The notes under the pieces: model-generated
Database searches by the model: none
What the model saw: only the letters and a program-made list of their open reading frames with translations
What the model was told of the DNA's origin: nothing
Shown here: piece after piece, positions 28,750-38,282 of the stretch
Position numbering within the stretch: position 1 is the first letter of the stretch
Layout: every line of letters begins with the position of its first letter
Position numbers and translations under genes: made by a program
Source of the DNA: Clostridiaceae bacterium
Lineage (GTDB): Bacteria > Bacillota > Clostridia > Saccharofermentanales > DTU023
Assembly: GCA_012841145.1 (NCBI GenBank)
Contig: DUVH01000020.1
Location: 1-40,330 of the forward strand
Reading direction: 5' to 3'
DNA: 40,330 nucleotides

Positions 28750-30411
28750 ATGAAACAAAACAGCCCGAGACAGAATTTTCCACGCGCTCTACTGCTGTTG
28801 ACTTTGACAGTTCTGATTCTCTGCCCTCTGATTTCAATTTTTGCTCAGGCGGTCATCATTGATGGCCGCCTCGATCTCTCACAAGCGTGGAGCAATATCA
28901 CAAATTCGGATAATTTGCAGACCATTTACAATTCTTTACTTCTCGGCATCTCGGTTGTGATTTGTTCGACCGTTATTGCGGCGCCCACGGCATTCCTGCT
29001 TGCGCGTACTCATCTCGTAAAGAATCGTTTTTTGGACATCGTATTCATGGTGCCGTTTATGACGCCTCCCTATATTGCTTCGATGGGGTGGATACTATTC
29101 ATGCAGAAAAACGGGCTTTTTCAGCAGCTGTTTCCTGCAACCGACTCATGGTCTGAATCGTTTTTCTGTTTTGGTGGTTTGGTGCTCGTCATGAGCTTGC
29201 ACGTCTTCCCTTTTCTTACGACGATGCTCAAAAACGCTATACTCAACATACCGGCAAGCCTAGAGGAAAGCGCTGCTGTTTTCGGTGCCGGTAAATCGCT
29301 GAGATTACGCAAAATTTTCGCACCTTTGCTCACCGGAAACTACGCTATCGGCGCACTACTTGTTTTCGTTAAGACGTTATCTGAGTACGGTACTCCCTAC
29401 ACGCTTGGGAGACGCATCGGATTCTACGTTTTCACTACGGATATTCACCGTTACTCTACGACAGCGCCAGTGAATTTTGGTCGTTCGGCAAGCCTCTCGT
29501 CGATTCTGATTTTCATCTGTATGGCGATGTGGTTGACGCAGAACTATATCACCAACCGCACGAGCTATCGTCTGGTGGGTGGCAAGGGAAGCCGTCCGGT
29601 GCAAACGAAGTTATCGGGAGCGGGGAAATTCGGCGCTTGGCTTTGGATTGCAGTCGTTATTATAGTTGCCATCGGGATACCGTATTTCGCGATTATTTCC
29701 ACGTCGCTCATTAAGCTGCGAGGATTTGGACTTGCGGCAGGTAATTTCACTATTGATCACTATAAGGAACTTTTGACAACGCCTAAAGCTATTTCCTCAA
29801 TCGGGAACAGTTTTTTTCTCGCGATATCGTCCGCTGTAATTTGCTCTATCATCGGCACAGCCGTCGTTGTCACTGTTAGAAAGGCGAAAGGATTTTTCAA
29901 AAAAGCTTTGGAGGCGGTGAGCTTGTTGCCGGAGATGCTGCCCAGCATCGTAATGGTCATCGGCATCATGCTGTTTTGGAATACAATTTACAAGATCATT
30001 CCGCTGTATAACACTATCGGCATCATGGTACTTGCCTATGTTGTACTGTATCTGCCGTATACTGTACAGTACGTTACGTCCGCTTTTACCCAGATCAATG
30101 ACAGTCTACTTGAGGCCGGGCGTACGTTTGGCGCGACCCCAAAATACGTCTTCCGGCGCATCACGCTGCCCATGGTTTCTCGCGGAATATTCGCGGGAGC
30201 GATGATGATCTTCATCATAGCGTTCCGCGAGCTTGTAACGGCAAGCCTCATAGCGCCGCCCAACACATTAGTGATTTCTACGTACATCAACCGTGAATTT
30301 GAGCAAGGAAGTGTCTCCCTCGGTATGGCAATGGCCGTGATCTGTGTGATTATTACGATTGTGGCGCTTCTGATATTCAAGGGAATCGTCGAAAAGAATA
30401 AAGAAGCGTGA
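28750..30411 (+). CDS. ABC importer permease, fused double-domain FbpB type
   Basis: The 553-residue membrane protein holds two BPD_transp_1 domains in tandem with about 12 membrane segments. The first ATPase-contact (EAA) loop is PASLEESAAVFGAGKSLRLRKIFAPLL (about 175), the second NDSLLEAGRTFGATPKYVFRRITLPM (about 450). Duplicated permeases of this kind are characteristic of Fbp/Afu iron(III) importers. It follows the binding protein by 38 bp with GAGGAGGG before the ATG. The next gene starts 8 bp after its stop. Confidence 0.92.
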   Translation: MKQNSPRQNFPRALLLLTLTVLILCPLISIFAQAVIIDGRLDLSQAWSNITNSDNLQTIYNSLLLGISVVICSTVIAAPTAFLLARTHLVKNRFLDIVFMVPFMTPPYIASMGWILFMQKNGLFQQLFPATDSWSESFFCFGGLVLVMSLHVFPFLTTMLKNAILNIPASLEESAAVFGAGKSLRLRKIFAPLLTGNYAIGALLVFVKTLSEYGTPYTLGRRIGFYVFTTDIHRYSTTAPVNFGRSASLSSILIFICMAMWLTQNYITNRTSYRLVGGKGSRPVQTKLSGAGKFGAWLWIAVVIIVAIGIPYFAIISTSLIKLRGFGLAAGNFTIDHYKELLTTPKAISSIGNSFFLAISSAVICSIIGTAVVVTVRKAKGFFKKALEAVSLLPEMLPSIVMVIGIMLFWNTIYKIIPLYNTIGIMVLAYVVLYLPYTVQYVTSAFTQINDSLLEAGRTFGATPKYVFRRITLPMVSRGIFAGAMMIFIIAFRELVTASLIAPPNTLVISTYINREFEQGSVSLGMAMAVICVIITIVALLIFKGIVEKNKEA

Positions 30412-30418
30412 GCGTAAG

Positions 30419-31486
30419 ATGGAACTCTACATTGCAGGTGGCGTGGGGGAACACGGTCGCAATTGTTTCTATGTGGAGGGTTCGAACAGCAGCTTTCTTG
30501 TAGATTGTGGCGTGCTGGCAAGTGATCTTGAAGATCCCTATCCGCGCCTAACGCAACAACAAATAGATCGCATTGACAAAGTTTTTCTTACTCACTCACA
30601 TGCTGACCATACGGCTGCTCTACCATGGCTTTACAAGCGAGGATTTCGCGGTCGCTTGATTGCCTCAGACGAAACGTTGCGTCAGCTTCCTTTTGATCTT
30701 TCGAAGAACATTTCACTCGAGCGTATCTGTTCTAACGGTGAAGGTTTCGATAAAGATCTTGCGATTGTATGGGGGCGCAGCGGTCACTGTCCAGGCGGCG
30801 TTTGGTATCGATTTTCAGAAGGCGGAAAATCCATCTTGTTTTCGGGAGATTACACTGAAGACACGCAAGTCTATGTCTGTGATCGTATTCGCGGAATATC
30901 GGCTGACGTCGCTGTGATCGATTGCGCTTACGGGAAGGACGAGGTGTCTTATGACGCTGCTTGCAATCGCCTCATAAGCAAGACGAAGGAGGCTCTGACC
31001 TCACATGGGATACTACTTTTCCCCGTGCCGAGGTACGGTCGCGGACTTGAATTGTTGAAACTCTTTTCCAATCATCTAAGCTGTGTCAACTACTTTGGTG
31101 ATGAGATTTTCTTGGATCAAGTGGAGGCCGCAAAGCAGGAGACATTCTGGACTCGATCGGTCAACATCAATGTCTCTTTGCAAACTTATTCGGGAGAGGA
31201 GCGGGGCATCGTGTTTGTTAGCAATCCTCAGCTCAACGCAAAGGCGGCGCGCGCAACGGCTCAAGAGGTACTCTCTTTGGGCGGGAGGGCTATCGCAACG
31301 GGAACTGTCGAAGCAGGTTCTTTTAGTGCAACCCTGATCGCCGAGGGAAACATGGATGTGCTGCGTTATCCAATACATCTCCATTACGCTCAATATTTGC
31401 AGCTGATACAGAAAAACCGCTTTACCGAAACCATCGCCTACCACTCAGCAGAATTCCCGCAAAAACGTGATAGACGTTCTCTCTAA
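30419..31486 (+). CDS. Metallo-beta-lactamase-fold hydrolase, beta-CASP-like
   Basis: The 355-residue cytoplasmic protein has the metal motif THSHADHTAALPWL (HxHxDH, about 60-65), a GHCPGGVW loop and FSGDYTEDT (Asp ligand). Following sequences PVPRYGRGLELLKLFS and, near the end, YPIHLHYAQYLQLIQ...TIAYHS resemble the beta-CASP region of RNA-processing nucleases (CPSF-73/RNase J relatives), although it is short. It is 8 bp behind the importer permease, so co-transcribed. Such a nuclease-like enzyme is an unexpected partner for an iron importer; a small-molecule esterase role is possible. No signal peptide. Confidence 0.75.
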   Translation: MELYIAGGVGEHGRNCFYVEGSNSSFLVDCGVLASDLEDPYPRLTQQQIDRIDKVFLTHSHADHTAALPWLYKRGFRGRLIASDETLRQLPFDLSKNISLERICSNGEGFDKDLAIVWGRSGHCPGGVWYRFSEGGKSILFSGDYTEDTQVYVCDRIRGISADVAVIDCAYGKDEVSYDAACNRLISKTKEALTSHGILLFPVPRYGRGLELLKLFSNHLSCVNYFGDEIFLDQVEAAKQETFWTRSVNINVSLQTYSGEERGIVFVSNPQLNAKAARATAQEVLSLGGRAIATGTVEAGSFSATLIAEGNMDVLRYPIHLHYAQYLQLIQKNRFTETIAYHSAEFPQKRDRRSL

Positions 31487-31500
31487 AGCAAGAAACCAAG

Positions 31501-32049
31501 CTACTTCAAATACTGAGCTCGTTCTCCGCCGATGAGTTTGGGCCTGTACATGAGAGCTGTCACTCTGGCTTCGCCGATCGTCCCGACGGATAGTCTGACG
31601 GGGCGTTGAACGTGTTTGACGTGCATGCCGATCTCCGTGTCGCCTATGTCGATGCCGAGTGTGCCGGTGATATGTTCGACCATGACCGGTTGATTGAATT
31701 GTTCGTATGCGGCGACGGAACACGCGCCGCCCGCATGGAGGGCGGGGACGACGTTTACTTCTTCAAGGCGGTGTTGCAGCATGACATCGCGCTCAACAAC
31801 GAGCGAGCGGTTGATGTGCTCACACCCTTGCACGGCAAGATGGAGGGCGTGTGCTTTGACGACGGGAATCAGCGACTCAATGATGAGCGAACCGATTTCC
31901 TGACTTGAACCTTTGCCAATCTTTAGTCCCAGAACTTCGCTGGTACTGCAGCCGAGAACGAAAATATCGCCGGGACGTGAATATTTTGCTTCCTTAATGA
32001 GTTCCTCGGCGGCATCAGCTACTTGTTTTCTTAACGCATCGTAATTCAT
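31501..32049 (-). CDS. TIGR01440/UPF0340 (YwlG-like) family protein
   Basis: The 182-residue soluble protein matches the whole pattern of this conserved Firmicutes family: GDIFVLGCSTSEVLGLKIGKGSSQEIG, LAVQGCEHINRSLVVERDVM, EVNVVPALHAGGACSVAAYE and a C-terminal DIGDTEIGMHVKHVQRPVR. Molecular function is not established. Length is normal. It ends 14 bp from the convergent hydrolase gene with no clear terminator between. Confidence 0.88.
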   Translation of the reverse strand: MNYDALRKQVADAAEELIKEAKYSRPGDIFVLGCSTSEVLGLKIGKGSSQEIGSLIIESLIPVVKAHALHLAVQGCEHINRSLVVERDVMLQHRLEEVNVVPALHAGGACSVAAYEQFNQPVMVEHITGTLGIDIGDTEIGMHVKHVQRPVRLSVGTIGEARVTALMYRPKLIGGERAQYLK

Positions 32050-32124
32050 GGCTGTTTCATTCCTTTCCGTTCTGCAGGTATATTTGTTTCTGCCTAGTTC
32101 AATGAGATTCTTGAGCTGACGAAG

Positions 32125-32823
32125 TTAGTAGTTATACGTATTATCGCGCTGCAGGAATGTCAAATTGTGCAGGATAAAATCGGTCGCCATCCTGTACACT
32201 TCATCGACGGATTCCTTCATGCCGGTCTCAAGCCAGTGTTCAATCAGCCCCCGGACACCGTTCGAGACAGCGTAATAATAGTATTCGATGGTGCGGTTTG
32301 TTTTATCATCGTGTATACTTGCAGTCTTGTTCATTAAGGTCGTGCGACCTTCTGTCCAGATTCTACTGAGAAAAGTACTGTCGGGATTCGTGAGCAATAC
32401 GATACATAGGTCTGTGTTGTCATCGATGAATTTGAAGACTTCGTAGAGCGTCGGTAATTGTACTTTTCCTGACGAATCTATATTCATGTGAAGAATCATG
32501 GATGAATCGACGAGAGTTTCGTGGATGATTTTTTCAAATCGCCTGTAGATATCTTCCTCCAAACTGTTGAACAAATCATTGATATCGGTGTAGTGGAGGT
32601 AAAAAGTCGTTCTGCTGATGTCGGCCAATTCAGTAAGCTCGGTAATGGTGATCTCACGAAGAGGTTTCTTCAGGAGAAGTTTGATGAGACTATTTTGAAG
32701 TGCGCTGACAGTTCGGCGCGTTCGTCGATCGTCTCGTTTCCGCCTTATTTGTTTAGTCTGCTCGCGAGTTGTCGGGTGCGGCGGTGAATGCTTGGCTGCA
32801 GACGATGGTTTATTTTCATTCAT
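32125..32823 (-). CDS. TetR/AcrR-family regulator divergent from an MMPL transporter
   Basis: The protein of about 232 residues has a basic, Pro-rich N-terminal extension (about 1-35, many Arg and Lys), then a TetR helix-turn-helix: ALQNSLIKLLLKKPLREITITELTELADISRTTFYLHYTDINDLFNSL. The C-terminal half is helical (IIHETLVDSS to the end) and fits the TetR_C_8 type found in DhaS-like proteins. I place the start at ATG 32823; a TTG 18 bases upstream is possible. It is divergently oriented to the MMPL gene, and an operator-like palindrome (33078-33099) lies between them, so it probably represses that operon. Confidence 0.88.
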   Translation of the reverse strand: MNENKPSSAAKHSPPHPTTREQTKQIRRKRDDRRTRRTVSALQNSLIKLLLKKPLREITITELTELADISRTTFYLHYTDINDLFNSLEEDIYRRFEKIIHETLVDSSMILHMNIDSSGKVQLPTLYEVFKFIDDNTDLCIVLLTNPDSTFLSRIWTEGRTTLMNKTASIHDDKTNRTIEYYYYAVSNGVRGLIEHWLETGMKESVDEVYRMATDFILHNLTFLQRDNTYNY

Positions 32824-33077
32824 GTGCTGGTACCCCGTCAAAGCTTGACTGTTTGTTGAAATGACATGACATCCAAGAGTTTGTTTATCTTTCCGTGCCG
32901 ATCACGTTCTTTCAAGGAAGTGATCTTCAGTAAAATAGGCTATTCCCTATAAATATTCTAACATGGCTTAACATTTTTTCAAAATGTGTTGATTAACAGA
33001 CATATGTACACATTGTGTTGCATGTCGTGACAGCGTCGTCACAAAGTTGCCATATTTGCGCCCGAATCGCTACACGA

Positions 33078-33099
33078 ACACCTGTTACTATACAGGTGT
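33078..33099. promoter_or_regulatory. Probable TetR operator between tetR and MMPL genes
   Basis: ACACCTGT (33078-33085), TACTAT, ACAGGTGT (33092-33099): an 8-bp perfect inverted repeat with a 6-base centre in the divergent gap (32824-33210). A second shorter dyad GTGAC-N6-GTCAC lies to the left near 33028. No strong -35/-10 pair is clear, though TACTAT may double as a -10. Confidence 0.65.
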
Positions 33100-33210
33100 C
33101 GCGTATTTATTGTTGCGATATCTGTTGCAGGAAGATCGAATTGAACGGAGGATGTCAAGGCGAATCATAGACTCTGTCACGTCTTTTGATTTTTTCTTGG
33201 CTTGAGAAGA

Positions 33211-35301
33211 ATGAACAAACTGGCAGGCTATATTGTTAAATTCCGGGTCGTCATATTTTTTATATTCATTGCACTTATGGTCGTAAGTGTCTTTCTTGCT
33301 ATGAAAGTCAAGGTAAACTTTGACCTTGCATCTTATTTACCCAAGGATGCTCCGTCTACGATTGCTGTTGAAAAAATGGGCGAGGAGTTTAAGGAGTCGG
33401 TTCCCAATACTGAGGTCGGTTACCCCGTCGATAATCTTGCTGAAGCGTTGGAAATGAAGGAAAAGCTGCAATCGCTCGATTTTGTCGATGAGATCCTTTG
33501 GATGGATGACCAGCTCGATCTTGCCGTGCCGCTTGACCTTCATGATAATAAAATCGTAGAAGGGTTTTTGAAAGACGATATCGCGCTGTTTCAGCTGACG
33601 ATTGCCGACGATATCGATGTTCAGGAGGCCCTGATTGAGCTGGAGGAGCTCGTCGGCGAAGAGGGGCGCATACGCGGGGAGATCGTCGAACAATCATTCA
33701 TGCAGCGCGCCGTATCGTCGGAGATGACAATGATCGCGGCTGTCATGATTCCCGCCGCCTTGATTATCCTGCTTTTATCCACGCGCTCATGGCTGGAGCC
33801 GATTCTTTTCATGCTCGTTATTTCCGCGGGCGTGATCATTAATATGGGGTTAAACTCATTTGCTGCGGATGTCTCCTTTATCACGCAGGCGGTAAGTTCC
33901 GTGTTGCAGCTAGCTGTCTCGATGGACTATGCGATCTTCTTGTTGCATCGTTTCGGCGACTACCGCGCGGCGGGGATAGAACCGAAGGAGGCGATGCGAC
34001 AGGCTATTGTGAAGAGTTTTGCTCCTGTCAATGCCTCAGCTTTGACGACGGTTTTTGGTTTCCTTGCGCTTGTTTTTATGCGCTTCGGTATCGGCAAAGA
34101 CTTGGGACTCGTGCTTGCGCGCGGCGTGATAGTCAGCCTGATTACTGTTTTTCTGCTGTTACCCTCGCTTGCGTTGCTGAGTTACAAACTGATCGACAAG
34201 ACAACACATCGCTCTCTTATCCCTTCATTTAAGGGGTTTAGCCGCGTCGTGACGCGCATCGCTATCCCCATTGTGGTATTGGCTCTGGTGGTTGCCGTTC
34301 CGGCGTACATCGGACAGAGATCGAATGACTTCCTTTATGGAGGACGTTCGTATCCTGAGGATTCGCGTGCCGGGAACGACGCCGCTTTCTTGAAGGACAC
34401 TTTCGGCGACAACATGCAGATGGCGCTGCTTGTCCCGAAAGGAGAGTGGGCGACGGAGCAGGAGCTGATTAAAGAATTGGAAGCACAACCCGAGATGAAG
34501 TCGGTCATCGGCTACGTCAACATGGTGGGAGCGGGCGTACCTGTCGATCTTTTGCCGGAACGCATGATCTCTCCACTTATCTCGGAGCACTACAGTCGCA
34601 TCGTGCTGATCGCCGACTCACCCGACGAAAGTCCCGAGACATTCGAACTCGCGGAGAGACTTCGAACTATTGTCGATAACGCATATCCTGAGGGTGATAC
34701 ATATCTCGCCGGCGCCAACGTTGTCCTGCTCGATATGAAAACGACAATTAATCACGATATGACGATTGTTAACGGTCTCGCGATTCTCGCCATATTCTTG
34801 GTAATCATGTTGACATTCAGGTCACTCGTCATACCGATCGTACTCGTCCTGACCATTGAGCTAGCCGTATGGATCAATCTCTCCATACCTTACTTTACGG
34901 GAACATCGCTCGCCTTTATCGGTTACCTCGTTATCAGTACGGTGCAGTTGGGGGCGACGGTCGACTACGGGATCCTGATGACGCAACATTATCTAGATCA
35001 TCGACAAGTCATGGGTCGCAAGGAAGCGTCGATCAAGACGATCCAATCGGTGGCCGGTTCCATTATTCCGCCGGCAATCATTCTATCGACCGCAGGTTAC
35101 CTGCTCTACCTTATATCGAGTATCCAAGTCGTTAAAGAGCTCGGTCACGTGCTCGGGCGCGGAGCTTTGTTATCACTTCTCATCGTCCTCATACTGTTGC
35201 CGAACTTGCTCTATGTGACGGATCGAGCCATTGAAAAAACAACCTGGAAGCTTCGTATGCTTCCGGACAGACCGACCAAAAAGTCTGGAGGGAAAAATTG
35301 A
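33211..35301 (+). CDS. MMPL/RND-family membrane transporter
   Basis: The protein of about 696 residues has two repeats of the RND fold. Each has one N-terminal helix, a large external domain and five clustered helices: helix about 10-28, external domain about 35-165, helices about 170-335; second external domain about 365-500 and helices about 510-680. The conserved stretches AVSMDYAIFLLHRFGDYR and GATVDYGILMTQHYLDHR carry the paired Asp-Tyr positions of MMPL proteins. The ATG at 33211 is chosen; a TTG nine bases earlier is in frame. The ribosome site is weak. It overlaps the next gene by 4 bp. Likely exports lipids or other envelope material; substrate unknown. Confidence 0.93.
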   Translation: MNKLAGYIVKFRVVIFFIFIALMVVSVFLAMKVKVNFDLASYLPKDAPSTIAVEKMGEEFKESVPNTEVGYPVDNLAEALEMKEKLQSLDFVDEILWMDDQLDLAVPLDLHDNKIVEGFLKDDIALFQLTIADDIDVQEALIELEELVGEEGRIRGEIVEQSFMQRAVSSEMTMIAAVMIPAALIILLLSTRSWLEPILFMLVISAGVIINMGLNSFAADVSFITQAVSSVLQLAVSMDYAIFLLHRFGDYRAAGIEPKEAMRQAIVKSFAPVNASALTTVFGFLALVFMRFGIGKDLGLVLARGVIVSLITVFLLLPSLALLSYKLIDKTTHRSLIPSFKGFSRVVTRIAIPIVVLALVVAVPAYIGQRSNDFLYGGRSYPEDSRAGNDAAFLKDTFGDNMQMALLVPKGEWATEQELIKELEAQPEMKSVIGYVNMVGAGVPVDLLPERMISPLISEHYSRIVLIADSPDESPETFELAERLRTIVDNAYPEGDTYLAGANVVLLDMKTTINHDMTIVNGLAILAIFLVIMLTFRSLVIPIVLVLTIELAVWINLSIPYFTGTSLAFIGYLVISTVQLGATVDYGILMTQHYLDHRQVMGRKEASIKTIQSVAGSIIPPAIILSTAGYLLYLISSIQVVKELGHVLGRGALLSLLIVLILLPNLLYVTDRAIEKTTWKLRMLPDRPTKKSGGKN

Positions 35302-37649
35302 AAATGAAACTGATTAAAAACGGAAAACAGCTTAAGAACAATCCTTTGGCGAAATCAATTGTCGCCATCGTGTTGTTGGCGCTCGTTCTCAGCGTGATTC
35401 CCGCGTTCGTGCAGGCCGATCGCGAGGCAAAAATCGTCACCTTGCCGACGTCAGACGCGAGCAAGCGGGAAGTTGTCTACGCGCGACTCAAAGCGACGGG
35501 GGATGTCGACAGCGTCTACGTTGTCAACCATTTTCATCCTTCCGGAAAGACATCGCTGACAGACTACGGTGACTACGAAGAAGTCATCCAGCTGACGGGG
35601 AACGCACCGCCCGTGCTGAACGGGACGACCGTTTCGATTGCAGAAGCGGAGGGGCCGTACTACTATCAGGGCAACCTGAAGTCGCGCGAGCTGCCGTGGC
35701 TTTTCGATATGAAATGGAAGCTTGACGGAGAGGAGCGAGAGCCCGAGACGCTTTCCGGTGTATCAGGCGAACTCGAACTTGAGATGAGCGTCAAGAGCAA
35801 TGAAAATATCGACGACGACTTCTTCAATCAGTACGCTCTCCAAATTAGCATTCCGATCGATCCCGAGCGCACACAGATTGTGGCGGCGAGTGAAGGATTC
35901 ATGGTCTCATATGCCGGTACGGAACAGCAGATGACGTACATGGCCTTGCCGGGCATGGAGACGACGTTCAAAGCCGTCTTCGATGTGAAAGATTTCGCCA
36001 TGGGGCAGATGACGATAGCGGGCGTCCCGTTGGCTTTTGGCATTGATCTTGAGACATTTGACGATGAGTTCAATGAAATGCTCGCTCCGCTTGAAGAGTT
36101 GGAGTCGGGGATTGCCGAATTCGCTGACGGTGCTGTGGAATTGCGGAAGGGCTACAAAGAACTTCTCAACGCATACAATAAAATGAGCGACGGCAGCGGT
36201 AAGCTGCTCTCGGGCGGCAAGCAACTCAAAAGCGGCGCCGATAAGCTTAAAGACGGCGTCAAAAAATACACGTCAGGTGTTGATCGCTACGTCGGTGGCG
36301 TCGGGCAGCTGTCGAAAGGCTACCAGACGTTCGACCAAGGGGTTCAGGCGATGTATCAGGGGACGCAACAGCTGAACGCCGAGGGCGCACAACTCTTAGA
36401 AGGGTCGGCTGCCGTTCTGGCAGGATTGAATGCGATTGTCGACCAACTGTCGGCCGATGCGCTCAACGGAGTTGAAATTCCGGCGATCACGCCCGAGATG
36501 TTGGCACAGCTTGATGAGCTTGTGGACGGATCGGAAGGTGTACGCGACGGTTTAGCAGGGTTGGCCGAAGGCGCCGAGCAATTGTATGGTGGATTAATTG
36601 CTCTTCAAAATCAACTGACCATCCTTAAGGAGAATGCAGATAAATTCGTCATTCCTGAAAACGATGTGCCTGCGATGACTGCAGCCGAATGGCAAGGCTA
36701 TATTACGAGTCCGGCTCCATATGGACTGGGATTAACCATCAGTGGTGATGCGGCGGGGCAACTCTACATTGAACTCGCCGGCCTGTCGGGTCTTGCGTCT
36801 GCCTATAAACCGGCTGCCACCATGTTGCGCGGAACCATCGACGGTCTTCTCGACCAAAAAGAGGGAGTACCCGCTTTAGTAAATGGCGCCAAGGGTCTTC
36901 TTGCTGGCGTCCAAAAGCTATCAGCAGGATACGGCGGCTATCATGACGGGACGAACCAAGTGCCCGGACTGCACCAAGGTATCGTCGCGCTCGTCGAACA
37001 GCTGAAAGGTTTTGCCGGCATGTCAGGTCAATTCGCTCCGCTTCTCGAGCAATTTCCGCAACTCGTCGAAGGGCTGCAGCAGCTGAGAGCCGGTTATGCC
37101 GGCGTGTACGATGCCGACGGAACCCCTGTCGTTGGTCCTGATGGAGTGCCGATGATCGGGTTCCACCCGGGGTTGAAAGCTTATCTCGAACAGGGTGTAG
37201 GCGGCCTTATCGCCGGATATGAAGGCGTTGCGGGTCAGCCCGGTCTCTTGGCGGGATCGAAAGGCATTAAAGATGGTCTTGCCGCCCTTGCGAAGAACGG
37301 ACGTCAGCTCTCTTCCGGAGGATCCGAACTTCGAGACGGTATAGCGAAGACAGGTAAGGGGATTGCAGATTATATCGGCGGTATCTCATCGTTCGACAAG
37401 GGGCTCGATCGCTATCGTGCCGACGGACTCATTCCTTATTACGATGGATTGATCAAATTCGAAGACGGAGCAGAAACTCTGAAGGCCGAGACGAGCGATC
37501 TGCCTCAGAAATTTGAAGACGCTATTAGCGAACTGTTGGAAGAGTTTGAAGGCTCTTTCGAGGTTCGCTCATTTGTTTCAGAAGCGAACAAAGATGTGAC
37601 AAGCGTTCAGTTTGTATTCATGACGGAGGAGATTCCGCCGGCAAAGTAA
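35298..37649 (+). CDS. xxxLxxG heptad-repeat (YhgE/Pip-like) envelope protein
   Basis: The 783-residue protein has an N-terminal membrane anchor or signal (about 17-40, AKSIVAIVLLALVLSVIPAF). An N-terminal beta-like domain (about 50-260) follows. From about 265 to 750 come many heptads of xxxLxxG type (SGGKQLKSGADKLKDGV, YQTFDQGVQAMYQGTQQL, GLAALAKNGRQLSSGGSEL), as in YhgE/Pip-related proteins. Glycine-punctuated heptads form long helical rods outside the cell. It lacks the five C-terminal helices of full YhgE proteins; the adjacent MMPL protein may supply the membrane part. TTG start (35298) overlaps the MMPL stop, with GGAGGG seven bases upstream. A terminator follows. Confidence 0.82.
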   Translation: MKMKLIKNGKQLKNNPLAKSIVAIVLLALVLSVIPAFVQADREAKIVTLPTSDASKREVVYARLKATGDVDSVYVVNHFHPSGKTSLTDYGDYEEVIQLTGNAPPVLNGTTVSIAEAEGPYYYQGNLKSRELPWLFDMKWKLDGEEREPETLSGVSGELELEMSVKSNENIDDDFFNQYALQISIPIDPERTQIVAASEGFMVSYAGTEQQMTYMALPGMETTFKAVFDVKDFAMGQMTIAGVPLAFGIDLETFDDEFNEMLAPLEELESGIAEFADGAVELRKGYKELLNAYNKMSDGSGKLLSGGKQLKSGADKLKDGVKKYTSGVDRYVGGVGQLSKGYQTFDQGVQAMYQGTQQLNAEGAQLLEGSAAVLAGLNAIVDQLSADALNGVEIPAITPEMLAQLDELVDGSEGVRDGLAGLAEGAEQLYGGLIALQNQLTILKENADKFVIPENDVPAMTAAEWQGYITSPAPYGLGLTISGDAAGQLYIELAGLSGLASAYKPAATMLRGTIDGLLDQKEGVPALVNGAKGLLAGVQKLSAGYGGYHDGTNQVPGLHQGIVALVEQLKGFAGMSGQFAPLLEQFPQLVEGLQQLRAGYAGVYDADGTPVVGPDGVPMIGFHPGLKAYLEQGVGGLIAGYEGVAGQPGLLAGSKGIKDGLAALAKNGRQLSSGGSELRDGIAKTGKGIADYIGGISSFDKGLDRYRADGLIPYYDGLIKFEDGAETLKAETSDLPQKFEDAISELLEEFEGSFEVRSFVSEANKDVTSVQFVFMTEEIPPAK

Positions 37650-37681
37650 AGACTGCGTCAGAATAATCGCTAAATATAAAT

Positions 37682-37716
37682 AGCCGCCGACTCCTGACGA
37701 ATCGGCGGCTGTTTTT
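37682..37716 (+). terminator. Terminator after the MMPL/heptad-repeat operon
   Basis: AGCCGCCGA (37682-37690) pairs with TCGGCGGCT (37702-37710), followed by GTTTTT. Confidence 0.85.
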
Positions 37717-37779
37717 GCGTTTCCATGTTGCGGTGTTGCCGCGGTCACCACAACATTCGTTTCGTTGTTGCAACAACTC

Positions 37780-38229
37780 TTATTTGGCGCGCTTGAGAAC
37801 AGAGGCTACATCGCCATCCTCGTCGAAGATGGTGAGCGTATCGCCTTCGACCTTGAATTTTGACGAGTCAGTCTCTTTTTCGCCGAACGCTTCTATTGTC
37901 ATTTCGAGCGTGTCACCGCTGACCTTGTACCCGATCTTGACCATCTCAAACATTGCTGCTGCGAGTTGAATTTCTTCCGGCGCATTGTCGGCCAATTCAA
38001 TTTTTACCGTTCCGTCTTTTTTGAAGTTTAAAACCACACCGGGCGGAAAATCGTCCGCGCCCTCTTCGGGAACGCTCCACTTCCCGACGATGCTGTCGCC
38101 TTTAGCACCACAACCGGCGGCAAAGGCGAGGGTGAAGACGAGGACAGAGACTAAAACGATTGAGACGATCTGTGTAATCGTTGTCGTTTTCTTATCTGAC
38201 TTGGGAACTCCACTTTTTTCACTGTACAT
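37780..38229 (-). CDS. Small lipoprotein with lipocalin-like (DUF5640-type) domain
   Basis: The 149-residue protein starts at the ATG at 38229, six to seven bases after GAGGAG. A hydrophobic stretch (about 19-39, IVSIVLVSVLVFTLAFA) ends in lipobox AAGC, so it is an anchored lipoprotein. The mature part has the pattern IVGKWSVPEEG...GVVLNFKKDGTVKIEL...YKVSGDTLEMTIE...KFKVEGDTLTIFDEDG, the repeated strands of lipocalin-like stress proteins commonly annotated DUF5640. Function unknown. It lies 53 bp downstream of mscL on the same strand, probably one transcript. Confidence 0.8.
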   Translation of the reverse strand: MYSEKSGVPKSDKKTTTITQIVSIVLVSVLVFTLAFAAGCGAKGDSIVGKWSVPEEGADDFPPGVVLNFKKDGTVKIELADNAPEEIQLAAAMFEMVKIGYKVSGDTLEMTIEAFGEKETDSSKFKVEGDTLTIFDEDGDVASVLKRAK

Positions 38230-38282
38230 AGAAATCTCCTCTAATTCATTTTCATTTGCCATTTTCCATAAAAGGGGGGCCA

